A DNA stretch of 64,000 bases from Megamerina dolium (taxonomy: Eukaryota > Arthropoda > Insecta > Diptera > Megamerinidae): positions 11,998,242 to 12,062,241 of the forward strand of contig OY978528.1 in NCBI GenBank assembly GCA_963854835.1, read 5' to 3'. The first letter of the stretch is position 1. Every line of letters begins with the position of its first letter. A program made the translations under genes and the position numbers. Of the stretch, positions 1-12,149 are shown piece after piece. The notes beneath the pieces are model-generated. The model was not told the DNA's origin. It made no database searches and saw nothing but the letters and a program-made list of their open reading frames with translations.

Positions 1-1194
1 ACATATTATATTAGCTAAAATTTTATACTTTTTCGTCATTCGTTTTCTTTTTATTTGCTGCTATTTTTGTTTTAAATAAATGTTTTTATAATTTCGGTGT
101 CAATAACATTAATTTCAAACTTTATTAGAATAAATCAAAGAATATTAATATACTCTGGTCTAAATAAATAAGCGTGATAATAAGAATATTATTAATAATA
201 ATAAAAAATGAAGTTATTCTATGTATGTAAATGCACCCGCAAATACAAAATTGAATTAAAAAATTTTCCATCGGACTCATCGAAATGGAAAAGAAATAAG
301 TAATGGGTGATATTTTAGAGTTATTATTATTTTAAAATTCTGGATAACTGTCAACAGATAGTAGCAATTAAAGAGTACAAGTATATTGAGTTTGTTTGAG
401 CAGAAAAATTTTGAATGAAAATTTTGTGGCTATTATCTTTTTAAAAATTTAGAATTATGGTGTATAACTTTTAACCCAAAATAATTCGCACTCACATGAA
501 ATCAAATTAAAAGAGCACCCTATATATTGTATATACGGGCAAAAAGAAAAAACACAACACGTGCACATTCTACTTAAGCATATGGCAATCGTTATATGCC
601 AACATACATACATACATATATGTATATTTGTGTATGTGTATTGACGTATGAATGTATGTATTACCATATATGTATGTGAGTATGTACCATAAATGGATTT
701 ATAAATGTAGGTACCTATACATAGATAGCAACATGGTGTAATCTCATGATTTTGGCATACATTTACAGTAACTTCAAACGAAAATCGTACTCTAAGATAA
801 AATTTCCTTCTTTATCATAGTCTTAAATATGAAGAATATGGAAAATAGTGGCAACTTTCAATTTAAAATCAAAATCTCACAAATTTACCCTTCGTACAAT
901 GACGAAGGGCTAGGCAATTGCTTAAAAATTCCATGCCATTTTGTGGTTTTATAGACATACATATGTTATTATTCAATATGTATTTCTATGGCAGTATTAG
1001 TTCAGAAGTAGTATTTCACGAGAATACCTGGAATTCACATTGTGTGCCGATATTTTTGAAGGTTATGCAAATTGAAAGAAGAGTAAAGTAAAGGATATGT
1101 AAAGCGATCCACAGTTCAGTCAATAACAGAATTGAAAAGAAATTGTAATCCTCTCATCTGGCAACATTAAAAGTTGACATGAATATAACTTGAT

Positions 1195-1443
1195 ATATTC
1201 TCTCTGTCAATGGTAAAAATTATTTCGTTGAAAGTAGGAATGTTGTTGCTTTTTTTAATAGATTTCTCATAGAATGATATATTCTCTCTCTTAATGGTAA
1301 AAATGATTTCGTTGAAAGTAGGAATGTTGTTGCTATTTTTAATAGATTTCTCATAGAATAACATATTCTCTCTGTCATTGGTAAAAATTATTTCGTTGAA
1401 AGTAGAAATGTTTTTGCTTTTTTTAATAGATTTCTCATAGAAA
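1195..1443. repeat. 84-bp tandem repeat, three copies
   Basis: The motif ATATTCTCTCT begins at 1195, 1279 and 1363, exactly 84 bp apart. Each unit continues with a GGTAAAAAT-TATTTCGTTGAAAGTAG block and ends with AATAGATTTCTCATAGAA. The copies differ at only a few bases. Because 84 is a multiple of three, one minus-strand frame stays open through the copies. That is a by-product of the repeat and is not evidence for a protein. Confidence 0.9.
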
Positions 1444-1837
1444 TGTAACTTTTGCGATTATTCAAATAATGAGAGAGCTGAAACGCATAAATTTGAATGA
1501 ACAAGTTGAACATAAGCAATAAAAATGGCGGCAAATTTGTCAATGTTGATAAAAATTTGATTTTAAGTAATTCTCTATTACCATGGACTAGATAAAATTT
1601 CAAAGAATCATATCTTTCCATTTCAAATGGAAATGGATGGATGGTTCAAAAAGATTTTCCCGATTTTTAATTCTTTACAGCAGCGACTACTGTACTGGAT
1701 TATTCGATTTGGGGAATTTTATAGACAAATAGACGAGAAACTAGTTTGAACGTTTACAAAACGCATATAACTTGTGACTGCAATCATTTAAGCGAAGTTG
1801 CTATTGTGTGTGCCCTTTAAAAAGCTGGTTGCAGCTG

Positions 1838-1873
1838 CACGTGGTCGAGTGCCCGGAAGCACTCGACCACGTG
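1838..1873. repeat. Perfect 15-bp inverted repeat with 6-nt loop
   Basis: The left arm CACGTGGTCGAGTGC (1838-1852) and right arm GCACTCGACCACGTG (1859-1873) are perfect complements around the loop CCGGAA. The arm carries a CACGTG E-box-type core. It is the most GC-rich short segment in its surroundings, so it stands out from the AT-rich background. No run of T follows, so it does not look like an RNA polymerase III terminator. Function is unknown. Confidence 0.85.
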
Positions 1874-2602
1874 GTCGACCAAGGTCTATTCACCTCATCA
1901 GGATACGGAAACGTTTTGTATGGGAACAAAACACAGCATTTCCGTATTTTTGCTGCTACAACAACACAAAAAGCGGTTACATATCATTCGAATGATTGTA
2001 TAATTAATTATGGCTTATAAACTATTGTTTACAAACACAAAAATTACAGCGTTTTAAACACGAGAGGCAAAAAATTATATAAAATGAATTTTTTCTGTAC
2101 TTTACGATTTTTACTTGGAACTACTGTATGTCTTGAAGTATATTTTAAGCAATATGTGCGTATCATGAGATAATTCTGAAACTGGCGAGCATATCAATAA
2201 GCATTTGGAACTCGCTCTTATCACGCTACACACTAGCCAGCCGATTGCAGTTTAAATAAATTAACTCTGGTACTAATGGCCTTAAAAAACATGTTTGCCT
2301 ATCGGCATAATATTATATGAATATTTGTACGTACATACATGTGTATATGTGTAATCACCTAGAAGATGAATAATAATGTGCAAAAATAATTATAATTTTT
2401 GCTATACAGCGGTTATACTGATTATTAGTGATAAGATGAGAACTTTGACAGTAAATAGACACATGTGTGATTCAGACTACTGTCTCTATGTGTAATTTAT
2501 TTAAATAACCAAAACAAAAGAAACAACCAAGCATTTGGTTTATTTATTTAGAATATGATTTGTTACAGACTATTGTATTGTAATTGCATGAAATTCTCGC
2601 GA

Positions 2603-2628
2603 ATATGTAGGTACGAGTACCTACATAT
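2603..2628. repeat. 12-bp palindrome with 2-nt loop
   Basis: The arms ATATGTAGGTAC and GTACCTACATAT flank the loop GA. This resembles the many TACATA-type self-complementary runs in the window and is probably a by-product of simple-sequence composition. Confidence 0.7.
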
Positions 2629-3135
2629 ATACATAGCTGTATATATACAGCGTATATCCCTACATTTTATATAATGTATTTAGGTATCTGCGTATGTATG
2701 CAACTCAAATTCAACAATTCTACTTTAGTATAGTATTTGTGCTCATGTGCTCGTTAGTGTTCAAAGTCTGGTGTCTCAACACGCACGTACATTGTATATT
2801 GTAGCTCCGTATTGCTGTGCGTAGGGTGTTGCGCTTATGTGTTCACATAATATAGCGTGGCAGTTGTCGAATTAGGAATATACACATATACAAGGTATTT
2901 AATAGAGTTGTGTAATAGTTCAACTAGCCGGAAGAGATAGACTGACTGATCTGAGTGTTGTCTAATCTATAGATTGAATACATTCTGGCTGATTGTAACC
3001 GACTGCTGCAATTACGGCACATATACATTTACTATAGTTGTCCAGCCAGTAATTGACATAATTATTATTAGTTAGCTTATAATCATCAACATTGCCTGTA
3101 CATTGTATTTAATGAAATTATTTTAAATATTTCAG

Positions 3136-6100
3136 TTGAACAAACTTTACACAATTCTGTGAAATCTGAGGAAAGACGCGAGGCCATGATGAAACTTGAT
3201 GCAAAATTAGTTGCTTATTTAGCAGGCGGCGATGATGATTATGACGATGAGCATGAATGCAATTCAACAGCCGAAGACATCAGCATTGAATTATTTGAGG
3301 GCGTAACAGAGTCCGAGGAAGAGGAGGAGATTAAATTTGCTGCAAATCGATTGCAAATTTTCAAGTCGATGTCGGCAATTAAATTACATATGGAAGCCTT
3401 AACATTGCAAGCGGAAGGCACCAAACGCATGGAATTGTTGCAGAGTGAGATACGTCCAATATTCACGGTCGAGTGTCAGCTATCACATGAATTGATACGT
3501 GATGTGCCACGCTATGAAATGTTTCATATAATGCAATTTGAATCGGAGAAATTTCAGAGTCTAACTCAGTGCACACGCTTTGGCCAAGAGGCTGAACGCA
3601 ATGTTCAACTTCGAAAAGAGACGGTGGAGGAGGACAAGCCAGAAGTCGAAGCTGCTGCTGCTGCTAATAATCATCCGAATTTCGGTCGTATTCATTTCAC
3701 TGTATGGTGGCGTGAGCCCGGTACATGCCTCAATGAAATGTTAGGCATGGGCTTGCTGGAGCTACATGAGATGTACAATGCATCGGTTTTGCAGCAGTGC
3801 AAATGTATTGCTATCAATAGACGTGGCGTTCATTTGGCCAATATCTATTTAAAAGTCAGCTTGCAAGTACCTAATATTGATGTTGTTGCACGCCAAGATG
3901 TACAACAGAATCTCATGAAAGTCAATTTTCAACAATGCTGTGGTGGTGGTGGCGATAATAAAGGACAATGTTACGATTTCAAGAACGACACCACCCCAAC
4001 AGTTGATGCTGTATCACAGGCAAATGAGAATGGAAATGAGAGATCATCATCAGCGTCTGCATCCGAGACAGCAACTAATACAGGTGATTATGCAGAGAGT
4101 TTCTTGTTCCTGAAAGGCACTCGAAGGCAATGACTAATGTCGAGTCTTCATCTTTACTGCATCACTGTGGTGATTTTACTTTGGTGGTGCATTACTTCAA
4201 TTGACAAGTTGACAATTATTTCGATGCTGATATTTATATGTTTCAATTGCTTTTCCATCAACAATAATAAATACAGACTATTCTCGTTACTACTTGAAAA
4301 ACAATCTAATTTTTATTTTCTCCTATTAGTTTTCATTTTTTTCCATTAATTTACATTTTTTTTTTTTTGGCACAGGGACCGAAAATAGTTTTTTCTTAGA
4401 TTTTAAAAACCACACAAAGCACTTTCTCTGCATCATGAATAAACCAATTACAGTCGACGTCCACTAATACGAATGCTCTTTAATACGAATGTCTAATAAA
4501 CGAATGAAGTATTTTCACAATTATAGTTCCATAATACGAATAGCGGAAAATTTTGCCGTTCGATTATACAAAACAGGTCTTCCTTTGCTTTTTTTACGCT
4601 CTGTTTTCTTGATTATTTTCATTTTTCATTCTTCTTTCATCCCATAAATCATATTTGTCCCCGTTTAGACGTGTGTTAGCGAGGGGCGGGCGGGGAAGAT
4701 TGAGAGATAGAGAACTTTTTGTTTCCCGTACATGAGGCACACTTTGCGTTTATCATTCGAAATCATACAAGCGAGTTCACATGTCGCCGAGAAACATTTT
4801 TGCCCATGTAAACGCGAACGAAATATTAAAAGAGAATTAAAAATGTTTGAATTGCATTGTCTGACAAAATGAATATACTCGTAGAAGTCGATAAAGGAAA
4901 GTCCATATCAAACGTGTCCAAACGTCCCAACCAAGGATAGAACCTTTTGTCATTGGGAAATCACGAAACCCAAGAGCTCTTGACAACAAGATTTGGCCGC
5001 GTGGATGAATGTAAGATAAAAGATTTAATTTTTCCATACATTTACTTCAATAAACAAAGAAAAAATATTCCGAAATTCATTCCGATTATACGCATAGGTC
5101 TGACATTATTTAATTCATATTATTGGACGTCGACTGTAATTCTGAGAGAATACATATAATATTCTGAACAATTTTGTTGAAGACAGTAATATTTAAGACT
5201 GAGCGATCAGAGTCCGATTAATCAAATAATCGAGCAATTAAAATGTTTAATCAAAATTAAATTTATGCAATTCATTAAATATAATAAATATGTGGCACTT
5301 AAAGCCCCAAAGGGCTCATTGGCCGAGCTTCTCTTCCATTACTGTTGTGCGTCTTAAATTTTGGACAGTATTAGAATGGACCTACTTATTTTAGCCGGTT
5401 CCGAACGGCAGAACAAAAGTGATGTCACAATCACTTTTTCTGAGCTTTGTCACAGAGTTCTTTTTAGAAGCTTTTTCATGGCAAGTTGTTACTGTCGGAA
5501 GAATTGCCAATTGCTTGCCGACAGGTGGGTACCGTTCGAAAGAAAAATCTTTTCGATATTAAATTTGTTATGCATCAGCCGGGTATTGAACCACGACCTA
5601 CAGATCAGAAGGCGAACACACTAACCACTGAGCTACGGCATCCATTAAATATTCATTTTAAAAATGATATTCATTTTCATCCAAAGGGTACACTCTCCCC
5701 TTACAGATGTCGATGAAAGAACTATTCACCATAATGATAATTTGCTCAGAGTAGAGGTGAATCGAATAACTGAAGTTTAATCCATCTATTAACATTTGTT
5801 TTTGTAACAAAGTGTTAATTTTCATTTATTTTGAAGCTCAAGGCTCAAATTACAATTATCACTTTGAATATTCAGAGCAATCATCCAAAGTGATTGTGCG
5901 AAATATTTTAAATTTTTGTTTCATGTGAATAGTGAAGGTTCACCTCACGAATATACGTTCAGTCCCATTTACTATTTAGTTCACATCTGAGTTGAAACCA
6001 CAGAACAGGATAAATATTTGTAAATAAGAATGATTTCACTTTACGTGATTCACTTTGGATGTACATTAAACAGTGAAACAGTGAAGTTTCTACTTCTTTT

Positions 6101-9100
6101 TATATGGAAAAATATTTGTTTCTCATCATCGTATAACATATTCAGGCTTATCATGAACAAAATTCCGTGCGAAATTTGTTCATGATAGGACTGATATCTT
6201 TTCATTTCTTTTAATTAAATTCTTAAATTTCAATTTTAATTAAACAAAATCAAAATTCATTGATATATAATTTTTATTATGATTAATCAAATAATTATTC
6301 ATCACAATTTCGATTAGTAAGATTAAACTCTCAGATTAATAGATTCATTGTGCAGTCCTGGTAATATCTCAGTTAGTTCAGATTTTATTGAGATTTTAAA
6401 TTAAAGTTTCATTCGGCACAAATTTACAATTTCCTACTGTTTCTTATATTTCAGTGATGTATTTGCCACGAAAAAAAAATCCATGGTGTAAAAATACCCA
6501 AAAAAAAAACTGCCTATTTAATTTTTTTATCTGCAAAAATCTATGCATACATTCTTTATATTTTTATTACCTATAAAAAGAAGGAAAAAACTTAAAAGGT
6601 TTGTTTGTCTCACCTTGGCACTTAATGTGTTAATTGTTACCTTCAACAAATTGATCCGAATTACAACTTCTAAGAAACATTTTGGTTTATTCATGCTGCA
6701 GGTAATAAAAAAAATTTATTTTGTGCTTATTTTTGATTTTGTGATATTATTATTTTTATTGATCGTTTTTACTTCTAAACAAAAATTTAAAAATTAAAAA
6801 AATAATTTTTCGATTACCACTTTTTGGTTAATCATGATTGATAATGATTACGGTCCCTGTTTATCTATAAGCAAGGTGAATTTATCAAGGTGTTAGCACA
6901 ACGACAATAATTAGAATTCAAATTAGGTTCCGACTTAAAAATAGTATCGACTGTTTCAGCAAATTCACCATACACGAATATCTGTCAAAAAGATCTTACT
7001 CATTTTTAAGTTGAAATTTATTTTTATTTAAATTTGATAAAAATTATTACTAGTTTTTACTGGTAAAGTGTTTACGTACTCGAAAAATTTGCAACGAGAG
7101 CGAAAAAAAATAAGAGAGAAAAGAGTAACTGCAAATTTCTACTAGTAATAATTTTACAGCGAATCAATCGGTTACCTGCATACTCGTTTACCCTTCACGT
7201 ACTTTCTCTTAACATTTTCTGTTTGTGAGAATATATTTCTCAATTCTGATATTACTCTCTCGTTGCAAGTTTTTACTGGGAATGTACGTGAAGAAACCAA
7301 ATATTTGATACGCCTTGCTTGTATTATTTTCACAATTTCATTTTTATCTTTAATAATTTTGTTCTGTGTTGTGTATTTTTTTTTTTGTGTGTGTATTAAT
7401 TCGGGCGATTATTTATGCAGAACGAATCATTCGAATGCATTGTTGTAAGAAATCTTCCCCATCAACATAATTTCTTTATGATTTTTTAACGAGTACCAAC
7501 CTACTACAACATATGAATGTGTATGTGCTTTGGCTTACCTCGTCGAATTGAAACTCTTATTTTGACAGTGTCAACAAACCTACTGAACAACAACAATACG
7601 AACATGAACAATACTCAAGTTGAGACCTCAGATTTTATGGCTGAAACATCCAAAGTAAGACTTCTCAAGGGTTTCATATGTGCCAATGAAACGCGTAATT
7701 TCGAAATGACCATTGGCTGTAAATACTTTTTGGTATGTCGGCGATTTTGGCAAGATGAAGCCACAGAAAAAGAACCAGCAGTCACAACTATTGTTGAACA
7801 AAATAGATTTAATTACCAAGAGGTAAGTGGTGTTTACGATTAAGGAATGTAAATTATTTTTCACAATTTGGTATTGTAACACGCACATTTTTCTGTTACA
7901 GCAATTTTCTGTTATCAATGATGAAGAATTTCTGCAGCGTGTCAATAAAAAGTATTTGCAATTGGAATTGTGGCGATGTCAAAATACCATGACCGATAAT
8001 GGAAACGGTGACGATAATGTTTGTACTACCGAACCGGTTGGTATTGTACTTTTACCATTACATCAATTCTACATTGCCTACAAAGATTCTGCAATTACTA
8101 ATCATTTGTGCAAAGGAAAGGTATGTCTGTCTATTCGACTGTGTTGTTTGGGAGTTAAAACGAATCTACACGTATTACATACATCTGTATTATTTTCATT
8201 TTCAGATGCCGGTCATTTCAATCGATAATTGGACATCAATTATGGATTTTAAGAATAAAACTTGTACGATTGGTGAATTGAAATGTTTACTGGCTATAGG
8301 CAGCGATGAACAAATTACAAATCTCAAAGATACACACGGTATAGCGCGCACAGCAGCAGCAACAACAATGACAACAGCATCACAATTTAATGTGACATTC
8401 TCAAAAGATGCACTTGCGGTTGCAGAGCAAATGCAGCCGCCGCCACCAAGTGCTGCAATTCCCAAGTTCAGTGCAGAAGTGAAGAAAACATCAGATTTGC
8501 TGGATATGTTGCAAAGAGCTTTGATGACCAAACCCACCGAAGCTGTACCACCAGATGGTGCACCACCTGATGCTAATCCACAACAGATTGCTAAATTCAA
8601 TTCCAATATTTATCCTGCATCGTCGAAAGATGGCATTTTATCAAACTCATTCAGATTCCAATTGGATATACAACGTGCAACAGGTTTACCAAAAAATCCG
8701 TTAATTAAATGTGATAAAAAAAGTGGTGGTGGCAAAAGTAATTCATCGGCGATGCTTAAGCGCTACCCCGCAAATGAAGCGCCTAGCACTTATGTGACAT
8801 TCCAGGCCGATCAAGGCTATGGGCGTTTATTTAAATCCCACGAAGGCATGGTCTATGCCACTAGTGTTGTTGAAAAGTCTACAAAACCAGAATGGTTGAA
8901 AACATTTTGTATTTCGGCTAATGTAGACTATTTGACAAATGTAAGTACAATATACTATCACTATCAAGCATTTTTTTCCCCAAGGACGTAACAAGAAAAA
9001 ACATATTTGGGCCCACCTACTTTTTGTTAATACCGTTTTTGAACAGAAAATAAAGAAAGTAATGCAGTACATATATATGAGAAATATCATCAGATAAATA

Positions 9101-10167
9101 TCAAAACATGGCCAGAAAGACTACTATCTTACGCAACTCTTCATTGAACATGACTACTTTCCAGTCCACTTAAATTGATTGCAGTGGATAGAGACATCAG
9201 AGTTCATTTAGGACGATGCTGAACTAATTTAGATCTGGAAATCGTCAAATATTTCCAAAGCTGCCCAGAACTTGCTTCAAAATTGATTCTTTTACTAGAC
9301 CGTCCCTAATCTAAATTCTGTGGGGGGAAAATGCTTGAAATTGTCCAAATTTTATGATTTTCTTAGAGCCAGCTTATCAAAACTTTTGTTCCATGCAATT
9401 TGACTCACCTTAGAATATATATAATTTTTTTTTAAATAATACAATCATAATTTTTATTCTTGAAACAGCGGCAAAAACAGTTTATATTGAAAATTTGGAA
9501 AAAGGCTGCTTCTAATTCATCACAAACTCGTCTACAGCCCGCACCAATTAATGATGCTCTCATTGGGTTTGTCGCACTCGATATGACTGCATTTTCAAAA
9601 GGTCACATCATTAGTGGCTGGTTGAATATAATTGATTTTAATGGTCGAACCAATGGTCAATTGCAAGTACGATGTGCACCAATTGAAAATTTGCACACAA
9701 AAATACGCCCACAACAAACAGCTACAACACGAACAACAACAGCATCAACAGCAGCAGCAGTAACGGCATCAGCACCATTATCCCCGTGTACATTTGCCAC
9801 ATCGTCTTCATCTTCTATGGATGAGGTCATCAATCAATTGGAGAATTCTCTCGATCTTACACATCTAAATTTAGGGCAAGCGATTAAAAGGAAATTTACT
9901 GAATTGGAAACAATTTCACAACGCTTACGCACACGACTTGTCGATGTGACCGGTGAGCCATTATCTAATAAATTTGATATAATGACATTGGATAATTGGC
10001 AATCGGTGAATGCAGACGATGATGAGTTGGATGAATTCGAGCGTGATCTAAATACAGTAGTTGTAGAGTATTCGCCTCCAACAAGTCCAAACCCATCCAA
10101 AAGACAGCAAAATGATGACCAAACATCAAACATGATCTCATCGGAATCGACCGCTCCAAAGGAATAG
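3136..10167 (+). CDS. C2CD3: C2 domain-containing protein 3-like (centriole protein), 5'-partial
   Basis: Model exons are 3136-4083, 7569-7822, 7902-8120, 8206-8940 and 9469-10167, about 950 residues in all. The stop TAG follows APKE, and all four junctions keep phase. C2-type segments are visible: a domain around exons 2-4 (LQLELWRC, then GIVLLPLHQFYIAYKD, then GELKCLLAIGSDEQI) and another late in exon 4 (FRFQLDIQRATGLP ... YVTFQA ... TKPEWLKTF). In exon 5, ALIGFVALDMTAFSKGHIISG starts the end of that domain. The order and the LAIGSDEQI-type ending recall C2CD3, which in vertebrates sits at the distal centriole and supports elongation and cilium formation. The first intron of the model is 3.5 kb and carries a pogo-like element and a SINE. 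The upstream start is not found, so 3136 is only an acceptor. The 4083 donor is the weakest junction, because the frame would otherwise stop at 4133. The family call is from remembered similarity. Confidence 0.75.
4451..5136. mobile_element. Degenerate pogo/Tigger-like DNA transposon in a C2CD3 intron
   Basis: The ends are inverted repeats starting CAGTCGACGTCCA on both sides, with about 24 bp matching at two mismatches. TA dinucleotides at 4449-4450 and 5137-5138 fit a TA target duplication. The subterminal part repeats TAATACGAAT, a feature of pogo/Tigger-type ends. On the plus strand near 4868-4935 a broken frame reads VEVDKGKSISNVSKR, like the CENP-B-type helix-turn-helix at the start of pogo-group transposases. 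No long frame survives, so it is a dead or non-autonomous copy. Confidence 0.8.
5286..5643 (-). mobile_element. tRNA-derived SINE, copy 1
   Basis: Read on the minus strand, the element starts GGATGCCGTAGCTCAG. It contains a pol III A box (TAGCTCAGTGG, 5635-5625) and a B box (GGTTCAATACC, 5592-5582). The body of about 300 bp ends near GGCACTTAA-type sequence followed by an AT-rich tail. The same head and body recur at 51246-51578 and in part at 61217-61350, so this is a dispersed family. It lies in the large intron of the C2CD3-like gene, in antisense orientation. Confidence 0.85.
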
Positions 10168-10337
10168 TGTTTATTTAATGTGCACAATTTAGAACCGCGT
10201 TCGATTGATCACAACCATCATCATCATCATCATTATCATCACCACCACAATCATTATAAGCATTATCATCACTGTGGTAACATTGTCAACACTACGTGCA
10301 GTTTACAGCAATACATTTACAAATTCATTAGTGCCAC

Positions 10338-10343
10338 AATAAA
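10338..10343 (+). terminator. Polyadenylation signal of the C2CD3-like gene
   Basis: AATAAA lies about 170 bp after the stop codon at 10167. The intervening DNA has CAT/CAC triplet runs typical of a 3' UTR. Confidence 0.6.
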
Positions 10344-10934
10344 GGCTCAATAGTACTTAATGTTAATGAGAATTGGTTTATTGTTTTTCTTTTTTAGTTT
10401 TATAAGATTACAATTTTAAGTGTGTTATGAATTTATTATATTTATAATTAAGTCTCTTAAGAATTTTGTCACTTGCAACCATGTATTACTGGAATTAAAT
10501 GCACCTTAAATATATATATACATACATATATATAAATATTATATAAATATTTGAAAAATGGATTAGAAATACCCAGTTTCTTTAATAAAATTAACAGTTT
10601 TGTGATCAAGTTGAACTTTTCACAATAAACAAAATCGTTAAATAATTTTTTGAATGGCAATGAAATATATTTGTTTTTAAATTATTTTCGATCATGTTAT
10701 TATTGCTTGAATAAATGAATTTGTAAGTTATGACTACGTTAATAAGTTCAAATTCAACGTTTTTGATCATTTCACTTCAACTACCAATATTGTATATATC
10801 CCTTCTTCACACTCTTCTTGTTGTTGAAAGAACTTTTTCGCCAGCTTCGTGATTACACCGGATTTTATTACCTTATTTACAATTAAAGATTGACATTTTA
10901 TTCCAAATAGTTATACATATAAACAAAATCCAAA
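10344..10934. other. Intergenic region between convergent C2CD3-like and mRpL21 genes
   Basis: This is AT-rich DNA with a TATATATACATACATATATA run near 10510-10535. It holds the 3' UTRs of both flanking genes, which point towards each other. I see no gene here. Confidence 0.5.
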
Positions 10935-11603
10935 TTAGAATATTCGTTTATCATTAATCTCTGTGGCTTTATCAACTGGTCGTGTTATTTCAATTGTATT
11001 AATGCGAATCATTGTATTAGGTGAACGTTGGAAATTAATGCGTGTGTATTGCTTCCTACGCTTCTTTTTAAAATGCGTTTTTGTGTGCGTCAATGTCTTC
11101 TCAATTATGGTTGCTTTAATATTGACCAATCCGGATGCTAATATTGGTCGTCCGATTAGTGTAAAATCTCGTGCACCTGCCAGTAAAACTTTCTCAAGAC
11201 GAATTTCATCACCTATTGTTGGTGGCCAATAGCCTTCGACAAGAATTATATCGCCTGCAGTGATTTTAAACTGTTTGCCGCACAAATGTACAATGGCAAA
11301 AAGACGTCCTTCCTCTTTGGCCTTTAGCTGCTCGTTGACCTTATCAAATACATATTTGCAATGTTTTTGTTCAATACTCGATATAGTTAAAGACTTTGGA
11401 GATTGTTCTTTCGGTGTAAGCTTGGGCTTTTCTTGCATCACACATGGTGTAACACTCAACGAACGAAAAGCAGCTGCAAATTTGAATACGTTTCGCATGA
11501 ATAAATTTGCGTAATTGATGAAATAATAAAACTTACTTGTTAAATTATTAATGCGACATGGCTGACGTAAATTGTTAATAACGCTACGTACAAATAGAGA
11601 CAT
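10935..11603 (-). CDS. mRpL21: Mitochondrial ribosomal protein bL21m
   Basis: Exon 1 is 11603-11537 and exon 2 is 11473-10935, giving 201 residues. The 63-bp intron has GTAAGT and TTTGCAG ends. The N-terminus (MSLFVRSVINNLRQPCRI) is basic and lacks acidic residues, as expected for a mitochondrial presequence. The bacterial L21-type domain covers about residues 75-190, with FAIVHLCGKQFKITAGD, a GDEIRLEKVLLAG strand pair and the C-terminal THFKKKRRKQYTRIN basic segment. The protein belongs to the large mitoribosomal subunit. The intron is a multiple of three and has no in-frame stop, so an unspliced transcript would encode a 222-residue form with an insert in the leader. The gene faces away from Poc1 across 546 bp and towards the C2CD3-like gene. 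Confidence 0.93.
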   Translation of the reverse strand: MSLFVRSVINNLRQPCRINNLTSKFYYFINYANLFMRNVFKFAAAFRSLSVTPCVMQEKPKLTPKEQSPKSLTISSIEQKHCKYVFDKVNEQLKAKEEGRLFAIVHLCGKQFKITAGDIILVEGYWPPTIGDEIRLEKVLLAGARDFTLIGRPILASGLVNIKATIIEKTLTHTKTHFKKKRRKQYTRINFQRSPNTMIRINTIEITRPVDKATEINDKRIF

Positions 11604-12149
11604 TTTTATATAATTTCGGCCAGAATTTCGATTTACTAGAGGTACTCCATTAATTGTATATGAATTGTCTTATGTTCCATACAGCTGTTTTCTGACACAT
11701 GTCATTTGTATGAAAATACAATAGTCACGTAGCGTGAAGGCTTACGTTATAGGGTGATATGTACGATGTCGCTGTCAATGTTTAAAATAGCATTATAGTG
11801 ACGAAATGATCAGAAGACGATAATGCAACAGAGATAACCATGCCCGTAGTTTTAGCTAAATTAAAGATTATCTTAAATTAAGTAGCGATTAATTTGACAT
11901 ACTTCACATGTAAAAATATGTCAAAAATGTTTAATTTAAGATTATGTGAATCGTGATTTATTAATGCATGATTAAAAATTAAATATTGTGCACACTGTCC
12001 TTCGTATGTGCTGCCATCTACTAGCGCTGAATTGTTTGCTGGTTGTCAATTTGTTTTTTCAAATTTCAACAAATTTGATATTTTTCATCACTTTGGAAAC
12101 CCGTCCGTAGTCGGAAAATATAAGAATAGGGATTGATATAAAGCGCACA
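11604..12149. promoter_or_regulatory. Shared upstream region of mRpL21 and Poc1
   Basis: The two genes are transcribed apart from this 546-bp gap, so both promoters and 5' UTRs must lie in it. I see no clear TATA box in a convincing position. The region carries short AT-rich inverted stretches (TTAAATTAAG near 11870-11940). A two-way promoter is inferred from gene orientation only. Confidence 0.5.

Larger units (their letters stand above)
1..3135. other. Noncoding DNA upstream of / within the 5' part of the C2CD3-like gene
   Basis: I see no convincing coding exon here. The stretch is AT-rich with ATGTATGTACATA-type runs. It holds a three-copy 84-bp tandem repeat near 1.2-1.4 kb, a strong hairpin at 1838-1873 and a short palindrome at 2603-2628. 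The first clear coding exon downstream starts at a splice acceptor at 3134-3135, with one codon base carried over. At least one upstream exon of that gene must therefore lie here or before the window, but I could not identify it. Confidence 0.6.

Noticed and set aside
1195..1443. CRISPR-like array
   Set aside because: The 84-bp units are contiguous without unique spacers, and the DNA is eukaryotic.
4137..4349. Small membrane protein from a hydrophobic frame
   Set aside because: It is T-rich intron sequence just after the C2CD3 exon. Hydrophobic residues follow from composition.
5582..5640. True tRNA gene
   Set aside because: A and B boxes are present, but the intervening sequence does not form a sound anticodon arm, and the same head is fused to a shared body in other copies, so it is a SINE.
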